This document shows, in pieces, positions 32,738 through 41,140 of a stretch of DNA of 62,260 nt. Position 1 is the stretch's first letter, and the number at the start of each line of letters is the position of its first letter. The DNA is from a virus. A program made the position numbers and the translations under genes. Under the pieces are notes generated by a model. That model worked only from the letters and a program-made list of their open reading frames with translations, was not told the origin of the DNA and did no database searches. Location: positions 1 through 62,260 of the IMG/VR virus record IMGVR_UViG_3300038429_000202, one strand, 5' to 3'.

Positions 32738-33166
32738 ATGTCTTCCAGGTTCGATCCGTCCGACCGTCATAGCGAGGACATGATCAAGGCAATTCACGAA
32801 GCCTCACACCGCATTGCCCACGCCATCACAGAAGGATTCCAGCTCATGGCCAACGCCGAAACCCAGGCTCTTGCCGATCTCTCCCAAGCCGTCGTCGATC
32901 TCGGGACCGCGGTCGCTGCGGAAATCAACGCCCTGCAAGCCGCGATCAACGCGCAAGGTGTCAACAACTCGCCGGCGATTGAGGCGTCCGTCGCCAACAT
33001 CCGCAGCCTGATCGGTGGTCTCAATGCGTCCGTGACCGCGGCGAGTTCGACCGCTGGTACGACCGCGCCATCGCCGACCCCGGCTACGCCCGCCACACCG
33101 GCGCCAGCCGTTGCGGCCGCAACAGCAACCCCCGCACCGGCTACCCCCACCAGCCCGGCGACCTAA
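32738..33166 (+). CDS. Coiled-coil protein with Pro/Ala/Thr tail
   Basis: 142 residues. A helical region (residues 10-95) with repeated Ala/Leu/Ile heptads (LADLSQAVVDLGTAVAAEIN) leads into a low-complexity Ala-Pro-Thr tail (residues 105-142). The layout resembles small phage proteins that trimerise through a coiled coil; a scaffold or regulatory role is possible. Its stop codon overlaps that of the opposing primase gene. Confidence 0.55.
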   Translation: MSSRFDPSDRHSEDMIKAIHEASHRIAHAITEGFQLMANAETQALADLSQAVVDLGTAVAAEINALQAAINAQGVNNSPAIEASVANIRSLIGGLNASVTAASSTAGTTAPSPTPATPATPAPAVAAATATPAPATPTSPAT

Positions 33167-35346
33167 TCGACGCCTGCGCGCTTGTAGCGCCAAGCGAAGC
33201 CATCCGCTATCCGCTTGTGGTAGCGGGTGAACTTCAGGCGCTTCAGGATGGCCCCCGCCCGCATCGCGTCAGCCCGGCTAACCATGTCGGGCTTTCGCTG
33301 TATCCACTGGTTGTCACACAGCACGTCGGTCACCGTGACGTCGTTCTTGGCCTTTTCATCGACATAGCGGGCGATCAATTCGAACCAGTCGTCGCCTTCT
33401 CGACGCCGGTCCTGCTCCTCGCCGGCCACCTTCCACAGCCGCTCCGGCAACGCCACCGAGTCCCCGCGCGCCTCGTGCACCGCAGCCTCGGCCCATAGTT
33501 GGTCGCGATCGCGACGCAATGCCTCAAGATCGATCCGGCCCGTGGTGACCGGCCAGAACCGCCGGTTGCCGGTTTGCGATTTCAGATATTCGTCGTCGTT
33601 GGTGGTGGCGAAGAACACGGTGCGGCGCGGGCGGTCGACACGGAAGCGGCCGTAGGCCGGCCTGGCGCGATCCACCTTGCGGGAAGCGAAGGCTTTGACC
33701 TGCTCGACGTCGGCCTTTTTCATGCCGGTGAGATCCGCGATCTCATACAGCCATACCCCCGTCATTGCTTCCTGCTGTTCCCGACCCGGCAGTCCCATGA
33801 CGTGCTGGTCGCTGAAATTTTCCGATCCAGCCAGGATCTCGATCGCCGTCGACTTCCCCTTGCCCTCGACGGATTCGAAAACGACGATCTGATCGAACTT
33901 GGTGCCTGGGTCGAACGCGCGCCGTACCGCAGCAATCAGCGTTACCTTGCCGATAACCCGGTTGAGCTCGGTGTCCGGGGCGCCCATGTAGATTATCAGC
34001 CAGTGGTCGAGCCGCGGCGTGCCGTCCCAGGTCAGGCTGTCCAGATAGTCGCACACCGGGTCGAACTGGTGTTCGAGACACAGTTGCGTGCAGGCGTCGC
34101 GCGTGTTTTCTGTCTTGGGATCAAAGCCATACCGCGCCCTTATGAGTTTCCGGATCATCTGGATGGCGTCGTCCGACATGTCGCCGGCCCACTGGTTGAT
34201 GACTTGGCCGCCGACCAGCATTTTCTCGTGGAACAGGTCTTTCCGGCAGGCGATGCCGAGATGAGCCACGGCAATGCCGGTGTTGGTACAGGTTGACTTG
34301 GGGCGGCCTTCGTCGTCGCGATCGGGGAAGAAGATCGGTTGCTGGCCTCCGAACGCTGCGGGGAGGGCTTGCGCGCCGGTGGCATGGCCGTTGAGATAGG
34401 GTTGCGGGTCGGGGGCTCCGCCGTTCCAGCCGGCCTGCCGCGCCAGATGGTAGATCGTGCCGACCGACACCCCAGTCCGCCTGAATGACTTCCACTTGTC
34501 TTCGCAGGCGCTTAGGGAATACTTCTCAGGGCATGTCTGAGACCACTCGTCAAAGATGGTAAAGCCGATGTCGCCGTCATTGGTCTCCCACCCGAGATCC
34601 TTGAGCGCCATGCCGACTTGGAACCAGGTCTCATACTGATTCGCAGGGATAGCCGACAGCGCCGAGATCAGCCGCGCCTGCTCGGAAGCAGACCAAACCG
34701 TCTTGAGAGCTTCGGACGCTTGGGCGTTGATATCTTTGACGGTTTGTCCGGAAAGATGCGCTGGCACATGACCGAGATGGTCAAAACCCTGCCCCCCAGT
34801 TTTACTTGCAATTTCAAAGCCTTGGCCCCACTGTCTTAAACTATCGGGTAATATTGCGAGTGGAACCTGTTTTATCCACTTATAATTTCGACCTGAGATA
34901 TGATTGCTTGGGGGCAGGATAATATACCCCCCTTCACCTCGAACGTGAACCTTGCCGCGCGCCGCGGAGCGTACAGATGGCGCTCCATCTCGCGTAGCAA
35001 AAACAAGATGGACACCTCGACCCGTCTGCGAGGCGAGTGTCTCAGGCACGCAGCCGTACTGCGCCACGAACGCCTGAAACTCGGCGAAGCCTTCGGCGCC
35101 GTCGATGTCAAAAACAGCAATTCCCCCTCCTGTCGCGAGCGCGATATTGGCCGTCGGCCAGCGCGTCCACCATTTCCGGATCTGCGCCTCGTCGTCGGTC
35201 GCTTCCTTGAACCCGGCGCGCGTCCGCGGATGTTTTCCTGGACTTCCACAGGCCACTTTGCCGCAGCTGCACGCGCCGTTGACGATCGAGTGGCAGGGGA
35301 AAATCCGCCAGCCCATTCGCGAATAAGCAAGAGCCGATTCAAGCAT
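33163..35346 (-). CDS. Primase-polymerase/helicase (AEP plus VirE/D5-like ATPase)
   Basis: 727 residues. The N-terminal bifunctional primase-polymerase domain shows IAVFDIDG (catalytic D80, D82), SQTGRGVHLVF (H113) and HVRGEGGYIILPPSNHISG. A PriCT-like linker follows (QYETWFQVGMALKDLGWE). The C-terminal superfamily 3-like ATPase of the VirE/D5 type has WDGTPRLDHWL, a Walker A VEGKGKST (about residue 495), LYEIADLTGMKKADVEQVKA (Walker B region) and FFATTNDDEYLKSQTGNRRF. It would prime and unwind at the fork for the family A polymerase. It is transcribed against the surrounding early genes. Confidence 0.9.
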   Translation of the reverse strand: MLESALAYSRMGWRIFPCHSIVNGACSCGKVACGSPGKHPRTRAGFKEATDDEAQIRKWWTRWPTANIALATGGGIAVFDIDGAEGFAEFQAFVAQYGCVPETLASQTGRGVHLVFATRDGAPSVRSAARGKVHVRGEGGYIILPPSNHISGRNYKWIKQVPLAILPDSLRQWGQGFEIASKTGGQGFDHLGHVPAHLSGQTVKDINAQASEALKTVWSASEQARLISALSAIPANQYETWFQVGMALKDLGWETNDGDIGFTIFDEWSQTCPEKYSLSACEDKWKSFRRTGVSVGTIYHLARQAGWNGGAPDPQPYLNGHATGAQALPAAFGGQQPIFFPDRDDEGRPKSTCTNTGIAVAHLGIACRKDLFHEKMLVGGQVINQWAGDMSDDAIQMIRKLIRARYGFDPKTENTRDACTQLCLEHQFDPVCDYLDSLTWDGTPRLDHWLIIYMGAPDTELNRVIGKVTLIAAVRRAFDPGTKFDQIVVFESVEGKGKSTAIEILAGSENFSDQHVMGLPGREQQEAMTGVWLYEIADLTGMKKADVEQVKAFASRKVDRARPAYGRFRVDRPRRTVFFATTNDDEYLKSQTGNRRFWPVTTGRIDLEALRRDRDQLWAEAAVHEARGDSVALPERLWKVAGEEQDRRREGDDWFELIARYVDEKAKNDVTVTDVLCDNQWIQRKPDMVSRADAMRAGAILKRLKFTRYHKRIADGFAWRYKRAGVD

Positions 35347-35433
35347 TTGCGATAACCGCTTGCCAAACCGGATTTGCTGATGTTATGGTGCGCATGCGGT
35401 TTCGATTCCCCTTGGGCCGCGTCCTCGGTATAG

Positions 35434-35463
35434 CCGGTCAGCTCTTCCAAGCTGGCCGGTTTT
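35434..35463 (+). terminator. Intrinsic terminator, rightward
   Basis: A 10-bp stem (CCGGTCAGCT with AGCTGGCCGG, one G-U pair) and a 6-base loop are followed by TTTT on the forward strand. It would stop rightward transcripts coming from the 31-33 kb genes after they have passed antisense through the primase gene, and so insulate the promoter at 35550. Confidence 0.65.
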
Positions 35464-35549
35464 CCGTTTCACGGGCCTGTCATGCTGCTCCGTATGCCCA
35501 TGGTTCGTCAAGCCCTTTTTGAAAACTCGTAATTTTTTCATTTTCCCCC

Positions 35550-35583
35550 TTTACATTTTCTAACACCGCCGTATACATTGCAT
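35550..35583 (+). promoter_or_regulatory. Early promoter with ATACA-type dyad
   Basis: TTTACA (35550-35555) and TATACA (35572-35577) are spaced by 16 bases. The -10 is part of ATACA-T-TGCAT, a one-mismatch version of the dyad seen at 31049 and 31705. The ATG at 35606 follows with AAGGGG as ribosome-binding site. Probably the main promoter of the replication operon. Confidence 0.6.
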
Positions 35584-35605
35584 CGTCAACCAAAGGGGAA
35601 ACATC

Positions 35606-35764
35606 ATGGATAAAGAAACATATCTCGGCGACGGCCTTTACGCTTCGTTTGATGGCTGGCAGGTTCGCCTGCGCGCGCCGCGTGAAGAAGGCGACCACGT
35701 AGTTTACCTGGAACCCGCAGTTGTTGAAGAGCTGCAGAAATTCATTGACGGGTTGGGCAAATGA
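35606..35764 (+). CDS. Small early protein, unknown
   Basis: 52 residues: MDKETYLGDGLYASFDGWQV, then a basic strand and an acidic C-terminal helix (VVEELQKFIDGLGK). Good AAGGGG site and ATGA overlap with the next gene. First gene of the replication operon; small beta-sheet proteins of this kind are common in phage early regions. Confidence 0.65.
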   Translation: MDKETYLGDGLYASFDGWQVRLRAPREEGDHVVYLEPAVVEELQKFIDGLGK

Positions 35765-35946
35765 TCCCCCACTCCGATCCCGAACGTAGCCAGCAGCTCG
35801 ACATGCAGAAATTGCGCATGGATCAGTGCTGGCGCCGCGGCGAGATCGGCAACGCCACTTACCTCCGCAGCCTGTTCGTCATGGGCTATTCGTCGGCCGA
35901 TGCCGTGACCGAACTCAACCTTTTGAAGATGGAGAAGCGGGCATGA
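35761..35946 (+). CDS. Small early protein, unknown
   Basis: 61 residues, wholly helical in appearance (SQQLDMQKLRMDQCWRRGEI; SSADAVTELNLLKMEKRA). 4-base overlaps on both sides. Function unknown. Confidence 0.55.
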   Translation: MIPHSDPERSQQLDMQKLRMDQCWRRGEIGNATYLRSLFVMGYSSADAVTELNLLKMEKRA

Positions 35947-36128
35947 AAGCTTTTGCGGGAGTCGAGCGGGGCGAATTCGACATGGTTAAGGTTACTGTGC
36001 TGGACATGGATATTCTTCTAAGCCACGCGCAAAAAGATATCGTGGGGGTTCCAATTTACTTTGATGAGCAGGAGCGCGTCTGGCCCAAACCAGGTTTAGG
36101 TGTTGAAGTGGTGTTTTTGCAGCCATGA
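35943..36128 (+). CDS. Small early protein, unknown
   Basis: 61 residues, beta-rich (FDMVKVTVLDMDILLSHAQK; VGVPIYFDEQERVWPKPG). 4-base overlaps on both sides. Function unknown. Confidence 0.5.
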   Translation: MKAFAGVERGEFDMVKVTVLDMDILLSHAQKDIVGVPIYFDEQERVWPKPGLGVEVVFLQP

Positions 36129-36352
36129 AACCCTCCGAACGCGCAAAAGCTTGGCGCCTCAAGCGCGGCCTCGATCTCGAGCAGCTGTCGGAGATGACGG
36201 GATATTCCGTCATAGCGATCCGCAAGCTTGAAGCCGGCATGCGCAACCGCAAAGCGCGTGAGGGTCATAGCGAGTGGGTGCTGCAACGGTATATGATGGC
36301 TTGTGCCGGCGCCGAGGCGCAATTGAAGTCGGGGAGAAAATTCGAGTGGTGA
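36125..36352 (+). CDS. XRE/Cro-like HTH regulator
   Basis: 75 residues. RAKAWRLKRGLDLEQLSEMT and GYSVIAIRKLEAGMRNRKAR form a Cro/C1-type HTH; the rest is a short helix with Lys/Arg. Likely binds one of the early operators. Overlaps the winged-helix gene by 4 bases. Confidence 0.75.
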   Translation: MKPSERAKAWRLKRGLDLEQLSEMTGYSVIAIRKLEAGMRNRKAREGHSEWVLQRYMMACAGAEAQLKSGRKFEW

Positions 36353-36648
36353 CCGCCGGAGCTTTGAAAGTTTGCGAATGTTGTGGGCATCCAATTCCAC
36401 GTTTCAACACTTTGCGGGGACTCACTCGCGGGCAGCAAAAGTTGTTCGACGCGCTCGACAAGGCCGGTCAGCGCGGACTTTCTCGACCCGCGCTGATGGA
36501 TGCCGTGTATGGCGATGATCCCAATGGCGGCCCGCTGTTCGTCAACACGCTCAACGTCCAGCGCGCCAAGATGAAGGACGTGCTGGCCGAGAACGGCCTC
36601 AAGATTGTGACCGCCCCAAACAAGCACTGGCGATTGGAGCCGCTATGA
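36349..36648 (+). CDS. Winged-helix protein, OmpR-type C-terminal domain
   Basis: 99 residues from a GTG overlapping the previous stop. CECCGHPIPRF near the start may bind zinc. LTRGQQKLFDALDKAGQRGL, SRPALMDAVYGDDPNGGPL and VNTLNVQRAKMKDVLAENGL follow the winged-helix pattern of response-regulator output domains, ending in a beta hairpin (KIVTAPNKHWRLEPL). No receiver domain. Probably a transcription factor. Confidence 0.7.
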   Translation: MTAGALKVCECCGHPIPRFNTLRGLTRGQQKLFDALDKAGQRGLSRPALMDAVYGDDPNGGPLFVNTLNVQRAKMKDVLAENGLKIVTAPNKHWRLEPL

Positions 36649-37055
36649 CCGAACTTTCCCAGGACGAACTCACCATTCTGATGATTGCCGCCACCGGCGA
36701 GCCGATGATGCCGATCGGCCGATGGGAGCAGCCGGCGAAGTCGCTGGTCGCCAAGGGTTTGCTTAAGCCGCATCCGCGCGCCGGCGATCCGACTGGTCAT
36801 TTCAACCTTCATATCACGCCGGAAGGCGCCGCTGCGGCCGAGCAAGGTGAGAATGACAGCTATCGCGCGGTGCTGAATGTCGGCGCGACGATTCAGCACG
36901 AGCAGCGCAAGGCGCGCAAGCACGCCGAGCAGATCGCGGTGCAGCTGGTCGACCTCGCCGAGGCTTCGAGCAAGGTCACCGGCGATACCAAGGTCGACGC
37001 GCTTCGCCGTTGGTCCGAGATTATTTTAACCCGAGCCCTGGAGATGACGCGATGA
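36645..37055 (+). CDS. Winged-helix-like protein with helical tail
   Basis: 136 residues. The first 65 look like a small winged helix (SQDELTILMIAATGEPMMPI; AKSLVAKGLLKPHPRAGDPT; FNLHITPEGAAAAEQG), and the remainder is an amphipathic helix (EQRKARKHAEQIAVQLVDLA). Coupled by 4 bases to the preceding regulator. Likely DNA-binding; exact family not recognised. Confidence 0.55.
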   Translation: MTELSQDELTILMIAATGEPMMPIGRWEQPAKSLVAKGLLKPHPRAGDPTGHFNLHITPEGAAAAEQGENDSYRAVLNVGATIQHEQRKARKHAEQIAVQLVDLAEASSKVTGDTKVDALRRWSEIILTRALEMTR

Positions 37056-37261
37056 GAAGTTTTTCGTTTTTCGTTATAGGATTCGCCAGCTGCGCGATGC
37101 TCGACCACTTGATGGTCGTTTCGCACGCAGCCGACCTCGCTGTTCCAAAGCCGAAACCGCCCGAGCGATGCCTGATCACCGGCGAGAACCCGGACCCCGG
37201 CCAGACCCTGCACGTCGACAAGCGCTGCAAGTCCGGATTGCGGTGGGTTTATCAAAAATGA
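37052..37261 (+). CDS. Small secreted protein, unknown
   Basis: 69 residues. MRSFSFFVIGFASCAMLDHL may be a signal or anchor. The mature part is basic with two Cys (RCLITGENPDPGQT; HVDKRCKSGLRWVYQK). Overlaps on both sides are 4 bases. One of three early small proteins with export signals (the others start at 45242 and 45526). Confidence 0.55.
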   Translation: MRSFSFFVIGFASCAMLDHLMVVSHAADLAVPKPKPPERCLITGENPDPGQTLHVDKRCKSGLRWVYQK

Positions 37262-37581
37262 TTAATCTTGCCCGCGCACGGAAAGAATTCGGCCCGAAGT
37301 GGCATTATGAAAATGCCATCGGCCGACGCGTCAAGATGCCGGGCTTGACCGATTTGCAAATCGCCGCTCTTGCCTGTGTTCGAGACGATATCGTTACACG
37401 CTACGAACGGCGAGTCGGTTACGAGCGATACATTGCTTACCGAGCGGAAGGTTTCGACGTGACGTGTCAAATGCACGCGCTAAAAAAGCGCCGCCTGATT
37501 TATTTCCGATCAGACGGTTCCAAGTTGTTTCGCCTCTCATCATTCGCCATGGATGTTCTTGCCAGATACCCGGAATACTGA
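37258..37581 (+). CDS. Early protein, unknown
   Basis: 107 residues. Helical, with LTDLQIAALACVRDDIVTRY and a winged-helix-like end (MHALKKRRLIYFRSDGSKLF). Possible DNA-binding role. More AT-rich than the flanking genes. 1-base overlap with the next gene. Confidence 0.5.
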   Translation: MINLARARKEFGPKWHYENAIGRRVKMPGLTDLQIAALACVRDDIVTRYERRVGYERYIAYRAEGFDVTCQMHALKKRRLIYFRSDGSKLFRLSSFAMDVLARYPEY

Positions 37582-37904
37582 TGAGCATCGATGCCCAATT
37601 CTTCGCGGATCATCCGACGCGCCGGGCTCATATCCGCATGCCCGGCGGCCCGGCGATCCAGCGCGACCAGCAGCGCGCCGTCCGGTATCTGAGTGAAAAC
37701 GAACTGGAATTTAGATCGCTCGGCACGCACGATAGAGGCCGACGAAGGATTATCGCTTATCGGCTCCCCGCCAACCACGAGACGCATCCGAATCACATCA
37801 TGAAGATCCCATTTTTGTTGTTCGCAGATGAAACCGTGGAAGATACCGACGAGGTGCTGCTGCCGATCGTGGATGGCATTATGAAACAGGCGCGCAGGCG
37901 ATGA
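37581..37904 (+). CDS. Early protein, unknown
   Basis: 107 residues. A basic N-terminal part (RRAHIRMPGGPAIQRDQQRA) and an acidic C-terminal part (FADETVEDTDEVLLPIVDGI). 4-base overlap with the polymerase gene suggests expression in step with replication. No family was recognised. Confidence 0.5.
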   Translation: MSIDAQFFADHPTRRAHIRMPGGPAIQRDQQRAVRYLSENELEFRSLGTHDRGRRRIIAYRLPANHETHPNHIMKIPFLLFADETVEDTDEVLLPIVDGIMKQARRR

Positions 37905-39760
37905 CTCCAGCAGTTTTTGACCTCGAATGTTTTTACGACCCGAAAAATACTCGCGGGGATCCATCACCCTATACGCTAAGCGCCATGACAACAGAAAGTT
38001 TTGTCAGAGATGCGCGGTGGGACATTCACGGAGCTTCTATTAAGTGGTCGGCTTCCACATCTGCTACTTGGTACGATCCACGCGAACTGGCCTACGTTTT
38101 AAAACAACAGGATTGGTCCGAAGTATTTTTAATATCGCACCATAGCAATTTCGATCATTTGGCGCTGTCCCACCACTACGGCGTACATCCCAAACTATCC
38201 GGCTGTACGATGAGCATGGCAAGGCTGATGCTTGGTAATCACATCGGAGTTAGCCTTGACTCGGTGCGCAGTCAGTTTGGTTTTCCGGCCAAAACCACGC
38301 CGTATGGGCTGATGGCTGGGCGCTATTGGCGTGACCTAGATCAATCTACGCGCGATCTGGTTGCGGCCGGTGCCAACGATGAAGTCGAAAGTATCTGGCG
38401 CCTGTTCGGCATCCTAATGCAGCGCGGCTTCCCGGCCGAAGAGCTCGACGTCGTCGACTCAACCATCAAGATGTTCACCTGCCCGGAACTCAAGGGCGAT
38501 GGCGCCATCTTCGCCAAGGTGTGGCAGGATGAAGCGAGCCGAAAGGCTGCCGCCCTCGAACGCCTCGGCGTCAGCGCCAAGGAACTCGGCTCTGACGAAC
38601 GATTCGCCGAGCTGCTGCGCGCCCGCGGCGTCGAACCGGACACCAAGGCCACCGACAAGGGCAACGTCAAGTTCGCCTTTGCTAAGACCGACCCATTCAT
38701 GGAGGAGTTGCAGCAGGATGAAGACGAGGAGATTAGAGCTCTTGCGGAGGCTCGCCTGGGAACGAAGTCTACGCTCTTGCAGACCCGCGCGGAGACCCTG
38801 GGCTGGATGGCAAGTCGGGGATCTCTCTGCGTTTACCTCCGATACGCTGGGGCTCTTACGAGCCGTTGGTCGGGGGGAGACGACACAAATTTTCAAAACT
38901 GGACCAATGGATCGGAAATCAATTCAGCAGTTGTCGCACCTGATGGATGGCTGATCGCCGAACCCGACGCTTCGCAGATCGAGTGCCGCCTGCTCAACTT
39001 CTGCGCCGGCCAGTGGGACAAGGTCGAGGAGTTCAGGTCCGGCGCCGACCCTTACATCGGTGTTGCCAGCAAGTTCTACGGATTTCCCGTCAACAAGAAA
39101 GAGCATCCCGACGAACGCCAGCTTGGCAAGATCGTGGAACTGCAGGCCGGTTACGGTTCCGGCGGCAACAAGATACGCAGTACCGTGCGCGTGAAGTCGA
39201 GCGGCAAGATACTGCTGACTCCGGTCGAGGGCGTGCAGGCGCGCGATGCCTACCGCGACACTCACCCCGCCGTGACTCAATACTGGAAGGAAGCCGAGCG
39301 CGCGATCGAGCGGATGGCGCAATGGCAGTCGTGGGACTGGGGTCCGTTCCGGGTACGGTGCGATCAGGCAGCGGGCAAGCGCCGGATCGTGTTGCCCAAC
39401 GGCATCGAGATAATCTATGATACGCTCAACTTTTTTTCGGATAACGAGACCGGCGACCGCTATTGGCGCTTGAAGACTCGTAAAGGATGGGTCAAGATAT
39501 ACGGCTCCAAGCTGGTCGAGAATATGATCCAGGCCCTGGCGCGTGTTGTCGTATCGCAAGCCATGCTGCGGCTCAAGAAACTCGGTTACCGATGCAAGAA
39601 CACCAAGCACGACTCACTGTGGCTGCTGGTGCCGAAGGACGGACGCCTCGAGGAGCACAAGCGGGTGATCATCGAGGAGATGAGCCGGACGCCGGTATGG
39701 CTGCCCGGTGTGCCGCTGGCGGCGGAATTCAAGGGTATCGGGGAGCGCATGACATGGTGA
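37901..39760 (+). CDS. Family A DNA polymerase with 3'-5' exonuclease
   Basis: 619 residues. Exonuclease: FDLECFY (D7, E9), HHSNFDHLAL and AGANDEVESIW. Polymerase: motif A PDASQIECR (D356), motif B RQLGKIVELQAGYGSG (R406, K410, Y418), motif C KHDSLW (H570, D571). The residue four after the motif B Lys, equivalent to E. coli Pol I F762, is Leu-414; this position is Phe, Tyr or Leu in phages, and Leu has been linked with temperate or slower-replicating viruses. The first ~400 bases are more AT-rich than the rest. Acts with the primase-helicase on the opposite strand. Confidence 0.95.
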   Translation: MTPAVFDLECFYDPKNTRGDPSPYTLSAMTTESFVRDARWDIHGASIKWSASTSATWYDPRELAYVLKQQDWSEVFLISHHSNFDHLALSHHYGVHPKLSGCTMSMARLMLGNHIGVSLDSVRSQFGFPAKTTPYGLMAGRYWRDLDQSTRDLVAAGANDEVESIWRLFGILMQRGFPAEELDVVDSTIKMFTCPELKGDGAIFAKVWQDEASRKAAALERLGVSAKELGSDERFAELLRARGVEPDTKATDKGNVKFAFAKTDPFMEELQQDEDEEIRALAEARLGTKSTLLQTRAETLGWMASRGSLCVYLRYAGALTSRWSGGDDTNFQNWTNGSEINSAVVAPDGWLIAEPDASQIECRLLNFCAGQWDKVEEFRSGADPYIGVASKFYGFPVNKKEHPDERQLGKIVELQAGYGSGGNKIRSTVRVKSSGKILLTPVEGVQARDAYRDTHPAVTQYWKEAERAIERMAQWQSWDWGPFRVRCDQAAGKRRIVLPNGIEIIYDTLNFFSDNETGDRYWRLKTRKGWVKIYGSKLVENMIQALARVVVSQAMLRLKKLGYRCKNTKHDSLWLLVPKDGRLEEHKRVIIEEMSRTPVWLPGVPLAAEFKGIGERMTW

Positions 39761-39849
39761 TCGTCCGCCACTCCTTCGCCAACCCGATGTGGTGGTCATA
39801 TCAGTGGGCGCTGGTCTGGTACCACGAGCGAAATGGAGTTCGGTACTGA
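39754..39849 (+). CDS. 31-residue peptide, unknown
   Basis: MVIVRHSFANPMWWSYQWAL leads a Trp/Tyr-rich peptide ending in YHERNGVRY. The start overlaps the polymerase stop and the stop overlaps the next ATG, supporting translation. Function unknown. Confidence 0.4.
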   Translation: MVIVRHSFANPMWWSYQWALVWYHERNGVRY

Positions 39850-40010
39850 TGTCATGGACAGTCGTAAACGATACGCTCGAACGTATTCATGTTCGCGCTA
39901 TTATCGACCTTAAAACGGAAAATTACGAAATCCGTCAGTTGATCGCCGCGCTCGAGAAGCGCTTAACCAAGGAGAATACCGATGAACGAACACCCGCTTC
40001 CGATGTTTGA
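39849..40010 (+). CDS. Small helical protein, unknown
   Basis: 53 residues, with RIHVRAIIDLKTENYEIRQL and a charged helix (IAALEKRLTKENTDERTP). Overlaps the next gene by 29 bases. Function unknown. Confidence 0.45.
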   Translation: MSWTVVNDTLERIHVRAIIDLKTENYEIRQLIAALEKRLTKENTDERTPASDV

Positions 40011-40269
40011 CGAACCCCCGGTTCAAGCCGAACCGGCACCGCCGAAAAAGCCGAGGCCGAAGCCGACCCGCAAACGGCGGACTCGTAAGGTCGTGAAGGC
40101 TGCTCCTATTAAACGCAGGAAACGCCGTGCTATTAAGGCTAAGCCCGTCGAACAGCATCATGGCGGGCGCTTTACTCGTGAGCAATATCGACTAATTGGC
40201 GATCTTATGCTTTTGACGCAGGAGGAGCGCGAGGTCGTTTTTGAAATAGCATCGGAATTGACCAAATGA
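39982..40269 (+). CDS. Basic, partly disordered protein
   Basis: 95 residues. Pro-rich N-terminus, a very basic middle (PRPKPTRKRRTRKVV and KRRKRRAIKAK) and a C-terminal helix (LTQEEREVVFEIASELTK). Composition suggests nucleic-acid binding, perhaps a small histone-like protein; this is inference. Confidence 0.55.
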   Translation: MNEHPLPMFDEPPVQAEPAPPKKPRPKPTRKRRTRKVVKAAPIKRRKRRAIKAKPVEQHHGGRFTREQYRLIGDLMLLTQEEREVVFEIASELTK

Positions 40270-40406
40270 CCTTCGGTGCCATGGCCGCGCTGATGATCTT
40301 CCTGCACATGGCGCCGAACATCGCTGGCGCGAGCTGGTCGGTCTACAAGCATCACGACATTACGACCGATCATCCTCACCCCAAGGTTCCGAAGTACCGC
40401 CGATGA
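40266..40406 (+). CDS. Small membrane-associated peptide, unknown
   Basis: 46 residues. MTFGAMAALMIFLHMAPNIA is hydrophobic; the rest is His/Pro/Lys-rich. ATGA-coupled on both sides. Confidence 0.4.
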   Translation: MTFGAMAALMIFLHMAPNIAGASWSVYKHHDITTDHPHPKVPKYRR

Positions 40407-41140
40407 CCGACACTTTCCCCGACATTCCGGCGTACCTGCGCCGAACCAAGGACAACAAGATGCCGGAATTTGCCCCGAAGCCATTAACGCTGACTTTTAC
40501 GATTCTCAACACTTACGACATTTGCCCGCACCAGATGTACCGGCGCTACATCAAGAAGGATCTGCCGTTCGTTGAAACTCCGGAGATGAAGTGGGGCAAC
40601 GACACGCATACGGCGATGGAGCATCGCATGGGCGGCAAGCCGCTGCCCGTCAACATGCAGCATTGGGAGCCGATCGCAGCTGCCATTGCCGAGCGCAAAC
40701 CGCGCACCGAACAACAACTAGCAATAGACGCATCGGGCAAGCCGACCGACTATTGGAACAAGGTCACGCCGCCGTTCTTTCGCGGCAAGAATGATATCAC
40801 GCTGCTCAACGGCACCAAGGCGCTGTTGTTTGACTGGAAAACTGGCGGCAGCAAGTACGAGAATTCGTTCGAACTTGAAACCAATGCGATGCTGGTTCAC
40901 GCACACAATCCGCATCTGACCGAGATTAGCGGTTCGTTTGTATGGCTGAAGGAAAACCGCGTAGGGCAGGCGCACACGCTGAGCGACACGCGTTCAACCT
41001 TTGCAACGGTGTGTAACAAGGCCGAGGAAATCAGGGATAGGCAAGCGACCAACGATTGGGAGAAACGCAAGAATCCACTCTGCGGTTGGTGCAATTGCTT
41101 CGATTGCGAATTTAACACGAATCCGAAGAAACCGACATGA
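40403..41140 (+). CDS. RecB/Cas4-like PD-(D/E)XK nuclease
   Basis: 245 residues. ICPHQMYRRYIKKDLPFVE at the N-terminus, LLFDWKTGGSKYENSFELET (the D-x-K catalytic strand and following acidic helix) and a C-terminal cluster CGWCNCFDCEF are the signature of RecB-type nucleases with a Cas4-like Cys cluster that may hold Fe-S or zinc. Such phage enzymes process DNA ends in recombination-dependent replication. Downstream nuclease and helicase genes fit that role. Confidence 0.8.
   Translation: MTDTFPDIPAYLRRTKDNKMPEFAPKPLTLTFTILNTYDICPHQMYRRYIKKDLPFVETPEMKWGNDTHTAMEHRMGGKPLPVNMQHWEPIAAAIAERKPRTEQQLAIDASGKPTDYWNKVTPPFFRGKNDITLLNGTKALLFDWKTGGSKYENSFELETNAMLVHAHNPHLTEISGSFVWLKENRVGQAHTLSDTRSTFATVCNKAEEIRDRQATNDWEKRKNPLCGWCNCFDCEFNTNPKKPT

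Noticed and set aside
34872-35450. Leftward 192-codon frame upstream of and overlapping the primase gene
   Set aside because: Only the first 45 residues are outside the primase frame; the remainder is an Arg/Ser-rich shadow.
40403-41140. CRISPR-associated Cas4
   Set aside because: The nuclease and Cys cluster are Cas4-like, but there is no repeat array or other cas gene; phage RecB-like nucleases share these motifs.
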